A stretch of 64,000 nt of DNA from Hsuehochloa calcarea. Lineage: Eukaryota > Streptophyta > Magnoliopsida > Poales > Poaceae. The notes beneath the pieces were generated by a model. The model worked only from the letters and a program-made list of their open reading frames with translations. It was not told where the DNA came from and ran no database searches. Below, piece by piece: positions 1 to 10,690 of the stretch (position 1 is its first letter; every line of letters begins with the position of its first letter). The DNA lies in contig CM070603.1 in the NCBI GenBank assembly GCA_036346395.1, forward strand, positions 29,421,045 to 29,485,044, in the 5' to 3' direction. The position numbers and the translations under genes are program-made.

Positions 1-1113
1 ACAAGCGACATCTTCAAGAAAGCAAGCCGCAACATCTAAGAGTGACACTGATGGCAACAATGAGGGATCTTCACAAGAAGAAACCACTAGTGATGAGGAG
101 ATGGGCGAGGTTGAAGAGCCTCAAGTAGATCTCATGTTAATTTGAAGTGAGAAATATGCTCTTCTTCGAAAAGTCAATCAGTATGAGAAGCCTAGCAATT
201 CAACGGATGTGAGATTCCATACAAGGTTTCAACAAGAAGTATTTGCGAATCTCTACAGTCCACACCGGCAATGCTCTAATCACAAGTATGTGGATGGGAT
301 CATTTGAACTCACTTGATAAATATGATGGAGCCTATATGATATTTCAGAATATCGGTCTGCATGACTTTGTGGCCTTGAAGTGTGATTACAATGAGAAAA
401 TTGTAAGGTAATTCTATGCCACAGTACATGTGTTAGATTCTTTTGATTTCTTGATATGGATGACGGGAACCCAAAGATATCAAACATCCAAGGCAGATTT
501 TGATAGAGCTATGATAACTTATATTGGGACCCAAGAAAAATTGTATAACAAAGAAGCCCTAAGGATTCCAGCTTTCAGACAGTTTTATGATGAAGATGTC
601 AACTTTGTGCCTGAAAGGATTGGAGGCCTTCTCCCCTTGCCCAGTTTGGTCAACAGGATAATCAACCACACCTTCTTTCCCAAGAGTGGAAATTTTAATG
701 CCATTCAAGAGTATGCTTGGAATATCATTGATAATATTATGAATGACATAAAGTTTGATGTAGTTGATGTGATCGTAAGAGAGATCAATGCCTTCAAGAA
801 TGACAGAGTCAAAAGAATATACTTTGTGCCATATATTATGGCACTCATCTTAAGAGTGACTCAGTTTAAAGGAGCAAGGCCTAGAGTGCAAAAGGCTTGC
901 AAGCCTAAGGAAGGGGCTGCAATGCCGGCAGTTATCCCTCCTCAACCGCCAGCAGCAGCTTCAGAAGATCAAGCTTCACTTCTCTTAGTTGTGATGGAAA
1001 TTCGAGAGTCGCATCAAAGACAGAAGCAAAATCAAGAAAGGTTGAAGGAAGCCCAAACCGAGACAAACAGAAGGATCATCGCTTTGACCGATCAAGTACA
1101 CTCCCTTCAGTAG
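1..1113 (+). pseudogene. extra ORF (post-pol) of copia element A, degraded at its 5' end
   Basis: The open part is 430-1113 (227 codons). Upstream, in 1-430, the same protein can be followed only across stops. The encoded domain (FDVVDVIVREINAFKNDRV, then VPYIMALI) is shared with the extra ORF at 6767-8363 and resembles the domain databases call a putative plant transposon protein. The C-terminal third is proline/alanine-rich and then a glutamine/glutamate-rich probable coiled coil ending DQVHSLQ. No transmembrane segment or nucleic-acid-binding motif is visible. Position after pol, just before the polypurine tract, is where Maximus/SIRE-type copia elements carry an env-like ORF; function is unknown. 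The early stops make this copy a pseudogene. Confidence 0.75.
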
Positions 1114-1616
1114 TCCTTGTCTACCCCAGCTCGCTTTAGCCGCTGCTGCCTTAACAGTCCTCCTCAAGACTAATCCCTTTTGGTTCTTGACGCCAAAGGG
1201 GGAGAAGAAATGAAGACTAGGTTGAAAGATTTACAGGGTGCTTTAGGGGCTTTTGAGTATCTTATTAACTATTATGACTATTTTGGAACAATGTGTTTTA
1301 TGATGTATTGAATGCTTATGCTAAATGCTATTTTAAGCTTCTTTTATTGATTATATTTGATTATTGCCCGAATGATCTTATAAACATTGTTTCTCATAAT
1401 CAATAAATAAAAAACTCCGTTAAAATTTTCAATAATCCAAATGTGTATGAAATTCACTTCATGAACCTTGATGCACATATTTAGGGGGAACTTTCTTTAT
1501 TTGTTGATTGACTTTGAATGCAATAATTTTTATCTCCATTGAACTCAACTCAAAATTATTGCAAATTATATGTTAAAATCTGTCATATCCTTATATTGAT
1601 TGGATTGTCATCAATT

Positions 1617-1632
1617 ACCAAAAAGGGAGGAT
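1617..1632 (+). promoter_or_regulatory. polypurine tract of copia A
   Basis: A run of A and G (CAAAAAGGGAGGAT) lies directly before the LTR's TGAAAGC. This is the expected plus-strand primer site. The corresponding site of element B (6259-6272, opposite strand) is nearly the same. Confidence 0.8.
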
Positions 1633-2023
1633 TGAAAGCATCTAGACCCTCATAGTTGGTTTTGGTAATTAATGGTAATATTATGTTAAAAGACTAACAT
1701 GTGTGCCAAGTTGTGTTATAGGTTAAAGTACGATGATTATTTGATGATAAGGTCATTGGCAAGATGACTATGGTGAAAGATCAACATGGATCATGACAAA
1801 ATGTATTATATAGCTTAAGGACCCTTTTGTAGTTTTTACCGATCTCGATGTTTGGAGAAAAGAGCGGATTTATACGATAAATGTCTTACTATAAAGAGAG
1901 ATCATGGCTAGTAGCTTGACGAACTATTTTTGTGTCATTATGATCAACCAAGGTTCATGCATTGTCTTGATTTAAGCTTCCTGAAATATGTTTTGAAAAT
2001 CGGTATGACCGCTGTCTATAAGC

Positions 2024-2276
2024 GGTACTACCGCAAGTTGGTAGTACCCATATCTATATGGCGGTACGTATTTTCCAGAAAGTGTATTTTCAAGTGGTTT
2101 GCAACCCTCTGAAAAAAGAACAACAACATTTTAGTTGCGATACTACCGCAGGTCGGTAGTACCAAAAATACATGGTGGTACGTATATTACAAAGAGCGTG
2201 TTTTTAGGAGTTTTGATCTCCCTTGGATTGGTATGACCGCAAATCCCTGAGCAGTACTACCGGAGCACGGTAGTAC
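2024..2276 (+). repeat. three regularly spaced hairpins in LTR A U3
   Basis: Inverted repeats built on GGTACTACC...GGTAGTACC occur at 2024-2048, 2141-2161 and 2254-2276. Hairpin starts are 117 and 113 bp apart. Each is followed within about 20 bp by a TGGCGGTACG/TGGTGGTACG/TGGCGGTATG block, so the array is a degenerate tandem repeat of about 115 bp. Further single motifs continue to about 2530. They may be enhancer units or terminal-protein-like binding sites; this is inference. Confidence 0.75.
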
Positions 2277-2570
2277 CGAAATTTACTTGGCGGTATGAGT
2301 TTTCAAGAAAAGGTGTTTTTGACATTTCTTGAGCTCTGGAAAACGATAGCTCTATTCTAGCCGAGCGGTACGATCGGATGCGGTTGTACCGATTTTTATT
2401 TGGAGGTAGTACCACAACTTTATGTGTAACGGTTAGTTTAGAGTATGAAATGCTACTATTCCGACCGTTGAGCCGAAGATCGGTAGTACTGGGTTTTCAA
2501 CAGCGGTACTGCCGTAAATACTGATTTTTTTCAGGAATACGGTCGTAACAGCTAGTTTTGTGATCGGAGA

Positions 2571-2580
2571 CTATAAGTAC
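2571..2580 (+). promoter_or_regulatory. LTR A TATA box
   Basis: CTATAAGTAC lies in the position equivalent to the CTATAAATAC box of element B's LTRs, at the U3/R boundary. Confidence 0.6.
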
Positions 2581-3205
2581 ACCCCACCTGCACCAAGGAA
2601 CCTTTGGCCATATTGAATACTCTTGAGGCTTTGTTGCTCTCTCTCTTATACTTATTTGTATTCAACTCTCTTTTTGAGGTAGTTGAGAGCTAGTCAAGTG
2701 TATAACATTCATTAGTTGATCTTTTGGCACTTGATAGTCTTCAAGCAAGTGTTGTGATTTATTACTCTTGGTGCTTGCCGACACCTAGACGTCTTAGAGA
2801 AGCTACGCGACGATCACTTCAAGAAGCTTGTGAAGTGACCTGGTAATGGTTGTGATTGGTGTGGTGCTCACCAACTCCGGAGCGGGGAAAGAGCAACTAT
2901 AGTGATCGAGAGTGAGACTCAATTCGTGGAGCCGGCTTGATTTGTTCAAGCTTTCTCAATGTGGATTAGTGAAGACCGGCAAGTCCACGATACCACAGGA
3001 AAAGCTTCATTCTCTCTATTGTGGTTCAATTTTTTGTCTTTACTCTTCTGCATTTACAATTCTAGTATTTTACTTGTGTAGAATTATCTAGCTAGAATTG
3101 TATCTAGTTTTTCTAGTTCATAATTGTGATAAAATTTGTCATTAGTTGAAGTATTTTAAAAACCTCCTATTAACCCCCATCTAGTCGGTTATCTTTTATC
3201 CTACA

Positions 3206-3889
3206 CAACTGGAGCTCACCGGGCCGGCAACGCGGCCGCGAGTGAGAGCGCACAAGAGAGAACGAGCTGGTGCTGAACGGCGTGGTTCGCTCGTTTTCGT
3301 CGAACGAAATGGTTTGGGTTCTCCTTTGAATATTCCCTTTCATCAAATCATTCGGCCCTGGATGGAGTGGTTCAATTCAACGAACTAAACAAGCGAACAA
3401 CACCATATCCCGAACCATCCGGTGCAGGGGCCAACTCATTCACTCATCCAAACACACCCTTAGTGTCTGCGCAACCGATTATTTTCAGAAAAAAATGAAT
3501 GAAATATTAAGTGGAGAACAATTTAGGAGTTAAATTTAGAAGATGAGATTTTAATTACGATAATAAGACTTCATAATCAAGTTGCAAATTACATGGCGTT
3601 GATGGTTTGTTTACATGCATTTGTTTGTACCACTACTTTTACGGTAGAAACGACAATATGCACGTATCATCAACCCGATCTACATGTAGGTAGGATACAT
3701 GTGCGCTTTTGGAATAATAAAAACTAGTGGATCGGAAAGAAGTCAGTCTTGACAGCCCTTCGACGCCTTCCCTTTGTCTGCTGCAGACTCGTCGGCGCGA
3801 CCAGTCCCGAAGGCATCCCTATATTTGCGAGATGGGCTGGAAGATGGAATGATGTTAGTAGAACGTAAGGCCAAATCAATAATCAGGAT
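3206..3889. other. no gene recognised; possible end of a class II element
   Basis: No credible coding sequence is seen. Around 3435-3475 the reverse complement reads GGGTGTGTTTGGATGAG, a style common at the ends of grass MITEs, but the partner end would lie under the copia insertion at 3205. The rest is unassigned. Confidence 0.3.
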
Positions 3890-4145
3890 AACGATTTGGG
3901 TGCACAATTATGATGGCAGGGTCCCTATCGCCATTCCAAATGGCAATTTGGGTGCCAATCGTCATTTGGAATGGTGACAGAAGCATTTACTCCGGTTTGA
4001 TTAGCGACAGGGCTCCTGTCACTTGTCTAATAGGCGACGGATGCCTTTTCGCCAATTCAAATGACGATAGAAGCCAATTTGTATAATTTCATTAAATAGC
4101 CATTTATTTATGTATTTCTTTTTAAAAAGTATATTATTAAAAAAC
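3890..4145. mobile_element. terminal fragment of a Mutator-like element
   Basis: Blocks such as CGCCATTCCAAATGGC, CATTTGGAATGGTGACAG and the AT-rich end (ATTTATTTATG...AAAAAGTATATTATT) match the subterminal and terminal sequence of the MULE at 22321-26044, especially its right end near 25800-26044. The opposite inverted repeat is not found nearby, so only one end is kept. Confidence 0.65.
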
Positions 4146-4475
4146 CCACTAGCTAGCATATGTATGTACCCCATCTTGACTGCATGGAAGTAATCAATTA
4201 TCCGGCCATGCCCCCTTCTTTTTCGAAGTCGTGTTACAATAAAGGTAAAAGCTACAAAACGAACCCATTCCGACGTTACATCGTCGCTTCAATCCCCTTC
4301 TCATTACATATGTTGATTTCCGGTGAATTCCGCCGCTCCCGGCTCTGGTCACATAACCCCAAAAAAACGCACCGTCCGATCATCTCCGAAAAACCGCGAT
4401 TGGGTAGAGCCACGCCTACGCTTGATGCGTTGCCACCATCCATGACGCGCCTACGTGCCCGAGCCGAGGGATCGG
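4146..4475. other. unassigned spacer
   Basis: Nothing recognisable. A 160-codon open frame crosses this region into the hAT end and the LTR, but it has no known domain and spans element boundaries, so it is not called. Confidence 0.3.
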
Positions 4476-4483
4476 GTGATATT
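4476..4483 (+). repeat. 8-bp target-site duplication of hAT-1 (left copy)
   Basis: GTGATATT here is repeated exactly at 19895-19902, immediately outside the two hAT termini. Confidence 0.9.
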
Positions 4484-4603
4484 TTGAGGTGGGCATTGGG
4501 CTGGGCCGTGCTGGCCCGGTCCGGGCCCACCGTGCTTCGGGCCTTGTCGTGTCGTGCCGGCTCGGCCCGGTCACCCCGCCGTGCCGTGCCGTGCCGGCCC
4601 ACC

Positions 4604-6258
4604 TGTAGGATCAAGGATAACCGACTAGAGGGGGGTGAATAGGAGGTTTTTAAAGTTTTTAACAAATTAACAATTTATCCAATTCAATTAATGACTTAGT
4701 CTAAACAAGTTATGCTCCTAGCTAGGCAATTTAATCACAATAAGCAAGCTAGAAATATAAGTGCGGAATTGTAAAGACAAGAAATAACCACAAGACACAA
4801 TGATGTTTTTCCCGTGGTATCGAAGACTTGCCGGTCTTCACTAGTCCACGTTGAGGAAGCTTGATCACCCAAGCCGGCTCCACGAATTAAGCCTTCCCTC
4901 GATCACTTGGGTTGTTCTTCCTCCGCTCCGGAGATGGTGAACACCAACCACTCACAATCTTGCTCGGGTCTTCTCACAAGCTTCACTTGAGAAGATCACC
5001 GTGCTTCACCGCCAAGCCGTCTAGGAGTGCGGCAACACCCCAAGAGAATAGATCAACGATCCTCGCTTGACTTTACTCAAGTGCCAATGAATCAACTAAA
5101 GATGAATGCACTTGATCTCCCTTTCAATGAATGCAAGAGTAAATTGGGAGTAGAATTGAATGCACAATGCTCACAAGGGTTGAGTTATCTTCAATGCAAC
5201 GTGTAACATCTCCTTGTGCGATTGGGGAGGTATTTATAGCCTCCACCAAACAATTCTAGCCGTTGGGAAGAAGTTCCGAAAGTTCAAGACAAATCGGAAC
5301 AACCGCGTGTTAGCATCGGTACAACCGCGCTACGCTCAATGTGCGATAACGGCTATGTTACACGATTAAATGCACCGATATAGCCGTTGGATTTAGTTGC
5401 GGTTCATCCGAGCAAACACCGGATCGTCCGATTTGTGGTCTCTAAACCAGAGATTTTGCATCTGTTCTGGAATTTTACAACCGCCAAATACATTTCGGAA
5501 CATCCGTATTGCGGTTCATCCGATTATACGTGCGGTACAGCCGATTCTCAAAAGAGGTTTTCAAAGGAGATTACACTCGTACTGTTATTTTGCAACCGCC
5601 GTAATATCATCGGAACAACCGGGATGCGGTCGTACCGTTCAAGCCATCGGTACAACCGCAGCCCACGAAATCAGATCACCACGAGATCATGACACGTGGA
5701 AGGCCACGATGGACTACTGTCTAGTGGTCCGGTCAGCACACAAGATCTGAGCCGTTAGATTGAGATCTGACGATCGGCTTGATTTTCAATTTAAAAGGCT
5801 AACGGTTGAACCGCTCACATGCCGCCGGAACAACCGCGCTTCGGTACAACCGCTGCTAAGCCTTCGGTTCATCCGATTCGAAATTAAAACATCAATTCAT
5901 TCTAACTTAAATTCAAGTCCAATTTTAAATGCATGCATGATCCTAAGTTGATCCATATGGCACAAGAATAAGCTATCAAGCTACTAGTCGTGATCCCCCT
6001 TAATAGTACGGCATTTATCCTATAATCCGGTCTACCAACCAATTCTCCTTAGACCGGTAAAATAGAAAAGGATCCTAGACTATTTGTACCTTGACTTTAA
6101 GCCTTGTTGATCTTCACATTTTCCTTTAGCATGCATCCTTGCTTCATCATGTTCATCAAATGGAATTAACCTTGCACATTCTTAGTAAACTTGTTAATCC
6201 CATATTCACATATTATCATTAATTACCAAAACCATTTTTAGGGGCCTAGATGCTTTCA
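4604..6258 (-). repeat. 3' LTR of copia B (1655 bp)
   Basis: Plus-strand ends are TGTAGGATC and TGCTTTCA, so on the element's strand it runs TGAAAGCA...CCTACA. A TATA box (CTATAAATAC, minus strand) is at 5230-5239. The U3 part (about 5280-5880) is dense in short CGG-N-CCG style motifs such as CGGTACAACCG, CGGTTCATCCG and CGGAACATCCG. Confidence 0.95.
5230..5239 (-). promoter_or_regulatory. TATA box in 3' LTR of copia B
   Basis: Minus-strand CTATAAATAC, between the U3 motif cluster and R. The same box is at 14900-14909 in the other LTR. Confidence 0.65.
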
Positions 6259-6272
6259 ATCTCCCCTTTTGG
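6259..6272 (-). promoter_or_regulatory. polypurine tract of copia B
   Basis: The minus strand reads AAAAGGGGAGAT directly before the 3' LTR's TGAAAGC. This is the plus-strand DNA primer. Confidence 0.85.
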
Positions 6273-6766
6273 TAATTGATGACAACACACTAATATGTGA
6301 GAAAAGTTGTTTTGAATATACTAAGAGTGTATATTCTTTTGAAGTCTTTTGTGAGTAAAATAATCTTTGCAATGAGCATAAGTAAATTTTGAGAATTATT
6401 TTTCTTGTCAAATCCAATTAAAAGAAGACTCCCCCTAAACATATGCATATGGATAGTAAATAATTTGCAAGCATATGTAAAGAATTGAAAATTTTGGCGG
6501 AGTTTCTTTTGCATTTATGAACTTGAGGAAGCAATACAATTATAAGATATGTCAAATAATTGATTGCATTGCATAAAAGATAATAAGACATAACCACATT
6601 CCACAAGTTCAACAAAAGTTACCAACTATTACAGGCACAAAATAGATCAACAATCAACCAGTTTTACAAAACACATATAAATCACATAAGCCCATAGCTC
6701 CCCCTAAAACTAAGTCTTCACATCTTCACAATTTCTCCCCCTTTGGCATCAAAGTACCAAAAAGCA

Positions 6767-8363
6767 TCAAACAGGGGGTCTGAGTGGAGCAGGAGCGGGA
6801 GAAGCGGCGGGTGGCTGAGTGCGCAGATCCGGAGAAGGCGACACGAGGGCGCGGGATCTGAGATCTTGAGAGGTGGTAGGAGCCGGAGGAGCCGGAGCTG
6901 AAACTCGATGGGTGCACTGAGGAGCCGAGGTAGGTGCACTGTCCAAGAAGAAGGACCCTTGGGCGTGAGGAGGTCGTGCGAACATAACGCCGAGGGTCTT
7001 GAGAAAATGTTCTAAGTCATTTAGGCCCTCGGACAAAGTGATAATGTTATGAGTCTCATCAAAGAAGTCATTTTGGATAGCTGCCATCTTAGTAAGCCTA
7101 TGACGAGTCTCATCCTGAAAGGCAACTTGTTCAGCCTTCATTTCCTGCAAAGTGCTGATAATAGACTGCTGATTTTGAAGTACTTGCGCTAGAGCACTTG
7201 TATCAGGCATAGCAGCAGCAGGAGGAGCATTAACCTCAGTAGGGGCATCCTCAGAGACTTGTTGAGGAGGAATGGCATCTCGTGGTTTATATGGCTTGTG
7301 AGTAGATCCCAAACCACCACGGTACTCGATCTTTCTAACAATCAATGCCATGATGTAAGGAGCATAATAAATCCTTTTAACTCTGTCATTCTTGGAGGAG
7401 GCTATGCCTTGAAGAATAACATCCACTACATCAAATTTAACTCCCTCCACAATATGATCTATCATGTTCCAAACATGCCCCCGTACTGCATCGAAATTCC
7501 CACTCTTAGGGTAGAAAGTATGATTAATTATCCTGTTAATCATGCTCACTTCTGGCTTCAATCCAGTAATTGTCCCTAACTTGCATTTGGCTGAAGAGTC
7601 ATAATGCACGCCCAAGAGGAACAAGTAGGGTGAACTCTCAAAGATTTTGTCCCAAGAGTTTGGATGAATTCTCAACACTCTCAAATTCCTCTTTGGTGCT
7701 TTCCACATTTCGGCACCATCGACCATCTAAAAGTCTTCAAGTCATGGGACATATGCGGTGTGGCATAAAGCGTCGAATGATCTTGTCATCATAATTCAGT
7801 TTTATGCCCACAAGATCATGAAGACCCACATTGTAGAAAAGCTGATAGACTCCACTGTATTTGTCCAAGGTATTAATATTAGACCAATTAATCCATTTAT
7901 GATCGGCAAACTTCTTGTGCCTACTATATATTTGCTCATACACTTGCTCTTGAAAGATTGTGTGGAATTTTGGATTTAATGTGTCATTCTTGAAAGATAT
8001 TGATTGACATGGCGCTTGATGGCATAGTCATCTGCTGACAGAAGATGTAGGTCAGTAGGAGTCCCCGGAGGATCAATCAAATCATCATCTTCTGCTGTCC
8101 TTGGAGGAACTTCCTCTTCTTCTTCTTCTTCTTCGGATTCAGATTCCTCAAATGATTTACTTCTGAGCTATTTTACGATTCGGTTTAGGTGGTCTCTTTC
8201 CCTTTCCTTTTCCTGCGGTGGAGGTTGAGGTGCGAAGACCCTTGTCTTGACGATCCACGAGACTTCTTGGATGTTCCTCGCATTCTAGGCATCTATCTGA
8301 GATTGGAGTGATTAAGATGTCAAGGAACAGATTTGAATTGAATTGAATTGAAAGAAATGACAA
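6767..8363 (-). pseudogene. extra ORF (post-pol) of copia B
   Basis: Same strand as gag-pol and downstream of RNase H. The long open part is 6767-7726 (319 codons); the upstream part (about 7737-8363) is the same protein across stops and frame changes. The N-terminal part is acidic (a run of glutamates near 8110-8150) with a basic KGKGKRPPKP stretch. The middle carries the shared domain (INRIINHTFYPKSGNF, FDVVDVILQGI, KNDRVKRIYYAPYIMALIV). A coiled-coil-like stretch with leucines and glutamines follows (around 7000-7200), then a proline/serine-rich tail. No membrane segment is evident, unlike a typical env. The homologous ORF at 1-1113 shows the domain is conserved between divergent elements, arguing for past selection. 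Molecular role unknown. Confidence 0.75.
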
Positions 8364-9157
8364 TTTACGGTTACGTCGGATAATCGGATCATCCGCCGTT
8401 ATGTGGCGGAACGTCCGAATCGCGATCGTTCGCCCTCAAGAACCGAACGTCCGATTGTCTGACCAAAACTAGGGTTGAAGAATTTCGAGATTTTGATGGA
8501 ATCTAAGAGAGTGAGTGCTAGAACTGGATGCGCAAGGATCATAGGACACCGATGAAGCACTTTTGCCCAATTAGATTGCTAGTTATCAACGGCATTATCA
8601 AAACCCTAAAATTGCCCGAGTGCTCCAAATGCGGTAAAACACGAATCAATAGATGTTTTACCTTGAGATTTGAGAAAGGAGAGCCTTTGGAATTGCAAGG
8701 ATCGCGAGGACTTGGAGATCCACCGAGAGAACCGCTCGATTTGAGAGAGGTTTTGAGAGACGCTCATCGGAGAGAGAGAGAGAACCCGAGCGACCGAGAT
8801 GAAAAGGAAAGCGGACGAGCATTTGGGTGATAAGGTCAAAAGGAAAGCGGACGTTCGCTATTATAACGCCGGATGATCCGCGATCATGGACGCATCGTTC
8901 GCATAACTCGGATGTACCGATTGTCACGGGATTTTGATAAAGCTCTGGATTTCTTTGGAATTTTGAATAATTTGCAAATGATCCTTAGATTTACACTCAA
9001 TAAAACATCATTTAGGGATCATTATGCATATAATATACTGAAGATTATATATAAACATAGTTTTTATAATTATAGTGAATTTAATATGAGATTTGAGAAA
9101 TTCTTTTACAAAATATTTAAATAACACCAAATAAAAAGCACTGGTAATAACAAAAAT
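8364..9157 (-). other. spacer between RNase H and extra ORF of copia B
   Basis: No conserved coding sequence. It carries U3-like motifs (GGATCATCCGCC, GCGGAACGTCCG) near 8380-8460 and 8860-8920, so sequence resembling the LTR U3 may have served as an internal promoter for the downstream ORF. That role is inference. Confidence 0.45.
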
Positions 9158-9808
9158 TTAAACAATGTTTGAATAATCTATGACATTTAATTCATTCCTC
9201 AATTTGCAAAAGCGGCCTTCATCTAATGGCTTGGTGAAAATATCCGCTAATTGGTCTTCGGTTCTTATGTGGCTAATTTCAATGTCTCCCTTGATCACAT
9301 GATCTCTCAAGAAATGGTGGCGAATATCTATATGCTTGGTTCTTGAGTGTTGAACAGGATTATTAGCAATTTTCACAGCACTATCATTGTCACACAAAGA
9401 GGCATTTTATCGGTTTAATTCCATAATCCATCAATGTTTGCCTCATCCATAGCAATTGAGCACAACAACTTCCCGCTGAAACATATTCGGCCGGTGGATA
9501 GGCTACGAATTTTGTTTCTTGGATGACCATGATACTAAAGATCTTCCTAACAATTGACAACTACCCGAGGTGCTTTTTCTATCCACTTTGCATCCCGCAT
9601 AATCGGAGTCCGAATATCCAATTAAGTCAAATTTAGCACCTTTCGGGAACCAAAGGCCAATGCTAGAGGAATGCTTTAAATATCTTAGAATTCTTTTAAC
9701 AGCCATTAAATGACATTCTTTTGGATTTGCTTGAAAGCGAGCACACATACAAACACTAAACATGATATCGGGCCTAGATGCGGTAAGATAAAGCAAACTA
9801 CCAATCAT
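9158..9808 (-). pseudogene. copia B RNase H domain
   Basis: The reading is MIGSLLYLTASRPDI...CARFQANPKECHL, then RILRYLKHSSSIGLW and GYSDSDYAGCKVDRKSTSG (9503-9808), continuing after a frame break with CDNDSAVKIANNPVQHSRTKHIDIRHHF and QLADIFTKPL (9158-9397). These are the hallmark blocks of Ty1-copia pol C-termini (YSDSDYAG, STSG, KHIDIRHHF, DIFTKPL). The enzyme would remove template RNA during reverse transcription. At least one break lies between 9397 and 9503. Confidence 0.9.
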
Positions 9809-9849
9809 AGATCTATAAAGCTTTAAATCTACCGATTTACCTCCTCATT

Positions 9850-10690
9850 TAAGTCAAGATGACCATTTGTTGCCATGGGAGTCTTGATGGGTTTCATCCT
9901 CCATACCAAACTTCTTGATCAATTCTTTTGCATACTTGGTTTGGCTCACGAAGGTCCCATCTTTGAGTTGCTTGATTTGGAATCCAAGGAAGTAGCTTAA
10001 TTCTCCAATCATCGATATTTCAAATTCCTAGACATCATATCACCAAACTCTTTGCAAAAATCTTGATTAGTAGACCCAAAATAATATCATCAACATAAAT
10101 TTGACATACAAAGAAATCATCATCTATAACTTTAGTAAATAAGGTTGAATCAATCTTCCCAATTTTGAATCCTTTTGAGACTAGAAAATCTCTAAGTCGT
10201 TCATACCATGCTCTAGGAGCTTGTTTAAGGCCATAGGCGCTTTAGAGAGTTTATAGACATTATTTGGATTTTAGGATCTTCAAAACCGGAGGTTGTTCAA
10301 CAAATACAAGTTCGGAAATTTTACCATTTAAGAAAGCACTTTTAACATCCATTTGAAATAATTTAATATCAAAGCATGATGCAAAAGCAAGTAATATCGA
10401 ATTGATTCTAATCTAGCTACGGAGCAAAAGTTTCACCAAAATCCAAACCTTCAACTTGTGAATACCCTTGAGCTACCAATCTTGCTTTGTTTGAACAACC
10501 AAACCATTTTCATCTTGCTTGTTCCTAAAGACCCATTTTGTACCAATGACGTTGTGTTCCTTGGGTCGATCCACCAATGTCCAAACTTCATTCGGGTGAA
10601 GTTGTTGAGTTCTTCATGCATAGCATTCACCCAATCCGGATCTTCAAGTGCTTCTTCTACATGCTTTGGCTCAATACAAGAGACAAAAGA
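9850..10690 (-). pseudogene. copia B reverse transcriptase domain
   Basis: Blocks are scattered over several frames on the minus strand. W-NAMHEELNNF begins the RT domain near 10640. FQMDVKSAFLNG can be read near 10340-10365, and the catalytic QIYVDDIIFG box near 10082-10112. The order and spacing are those of a Ty1-copia RVT_2 domain. Because the frame changes several times, no functional RT would be made from this copy as assembled. Confidence 0.85.

Larger units (their letters stand above)
1..3205 (+). mobile_element. Ty1-copia LTR retrotransposon A, 3' portion
   Basis: This is the 3' end of a + strand copia element whose 5' LTR, gag and pol lie left of the window. It shows, in order, an extra ORF, a polypurine tract (about 1617-1632) and one LTR (1633-3205). 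The assignment rests on similarity to the complete element at 4604-15927: both extra ORFs share blocks such as INRIINHTF and FDVVDVI, and both LTRs begin TGAAAGCATCTAG and end with TCCTACA. It runs opposite to that element. The five bases after the LTR are CAACT, which predicts the same five bases before the unseen 5' LTR. Confidence 0.88.
1633..3205 (+). repeat. 3' LTR of copia A (1573 bp)
   Basis: It begins TGAAAGCATC and ends CCTACA, matching both ends of the element B LTR when that is read on the minus strand. A TATA-like CTATAAGTA at 2571-2580 separates a long U3 rich in hairpins (see 2024-2276) from the R/U5 part. The 3' part (2780-3205) is clearly related to the R/U5 of element B. Confidence 0.88.

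Noticed and set aside
2024..2276. CRISPR-like spaced repeats
   Set aside because: Spacing is about 115 bp, repeats are degenerate inverted motifs inside an LTR U3, and the sequence is a plant nuclear genome.
4160..4642. 160-codon plus-strand frame
   Set aside because: It crosses the hAT-1 terminus and the start of the copia B LTR, so it cannot be an ancestral gene, and it has no domain.
6290..6615. Overlapping hydrophobic minus-strand frames between the polypurine tract and the extra ORF
   Set aside because: AT-rich 3' untranslated part of copia B; hydrophobicity follows from base composition and no homology is seen.
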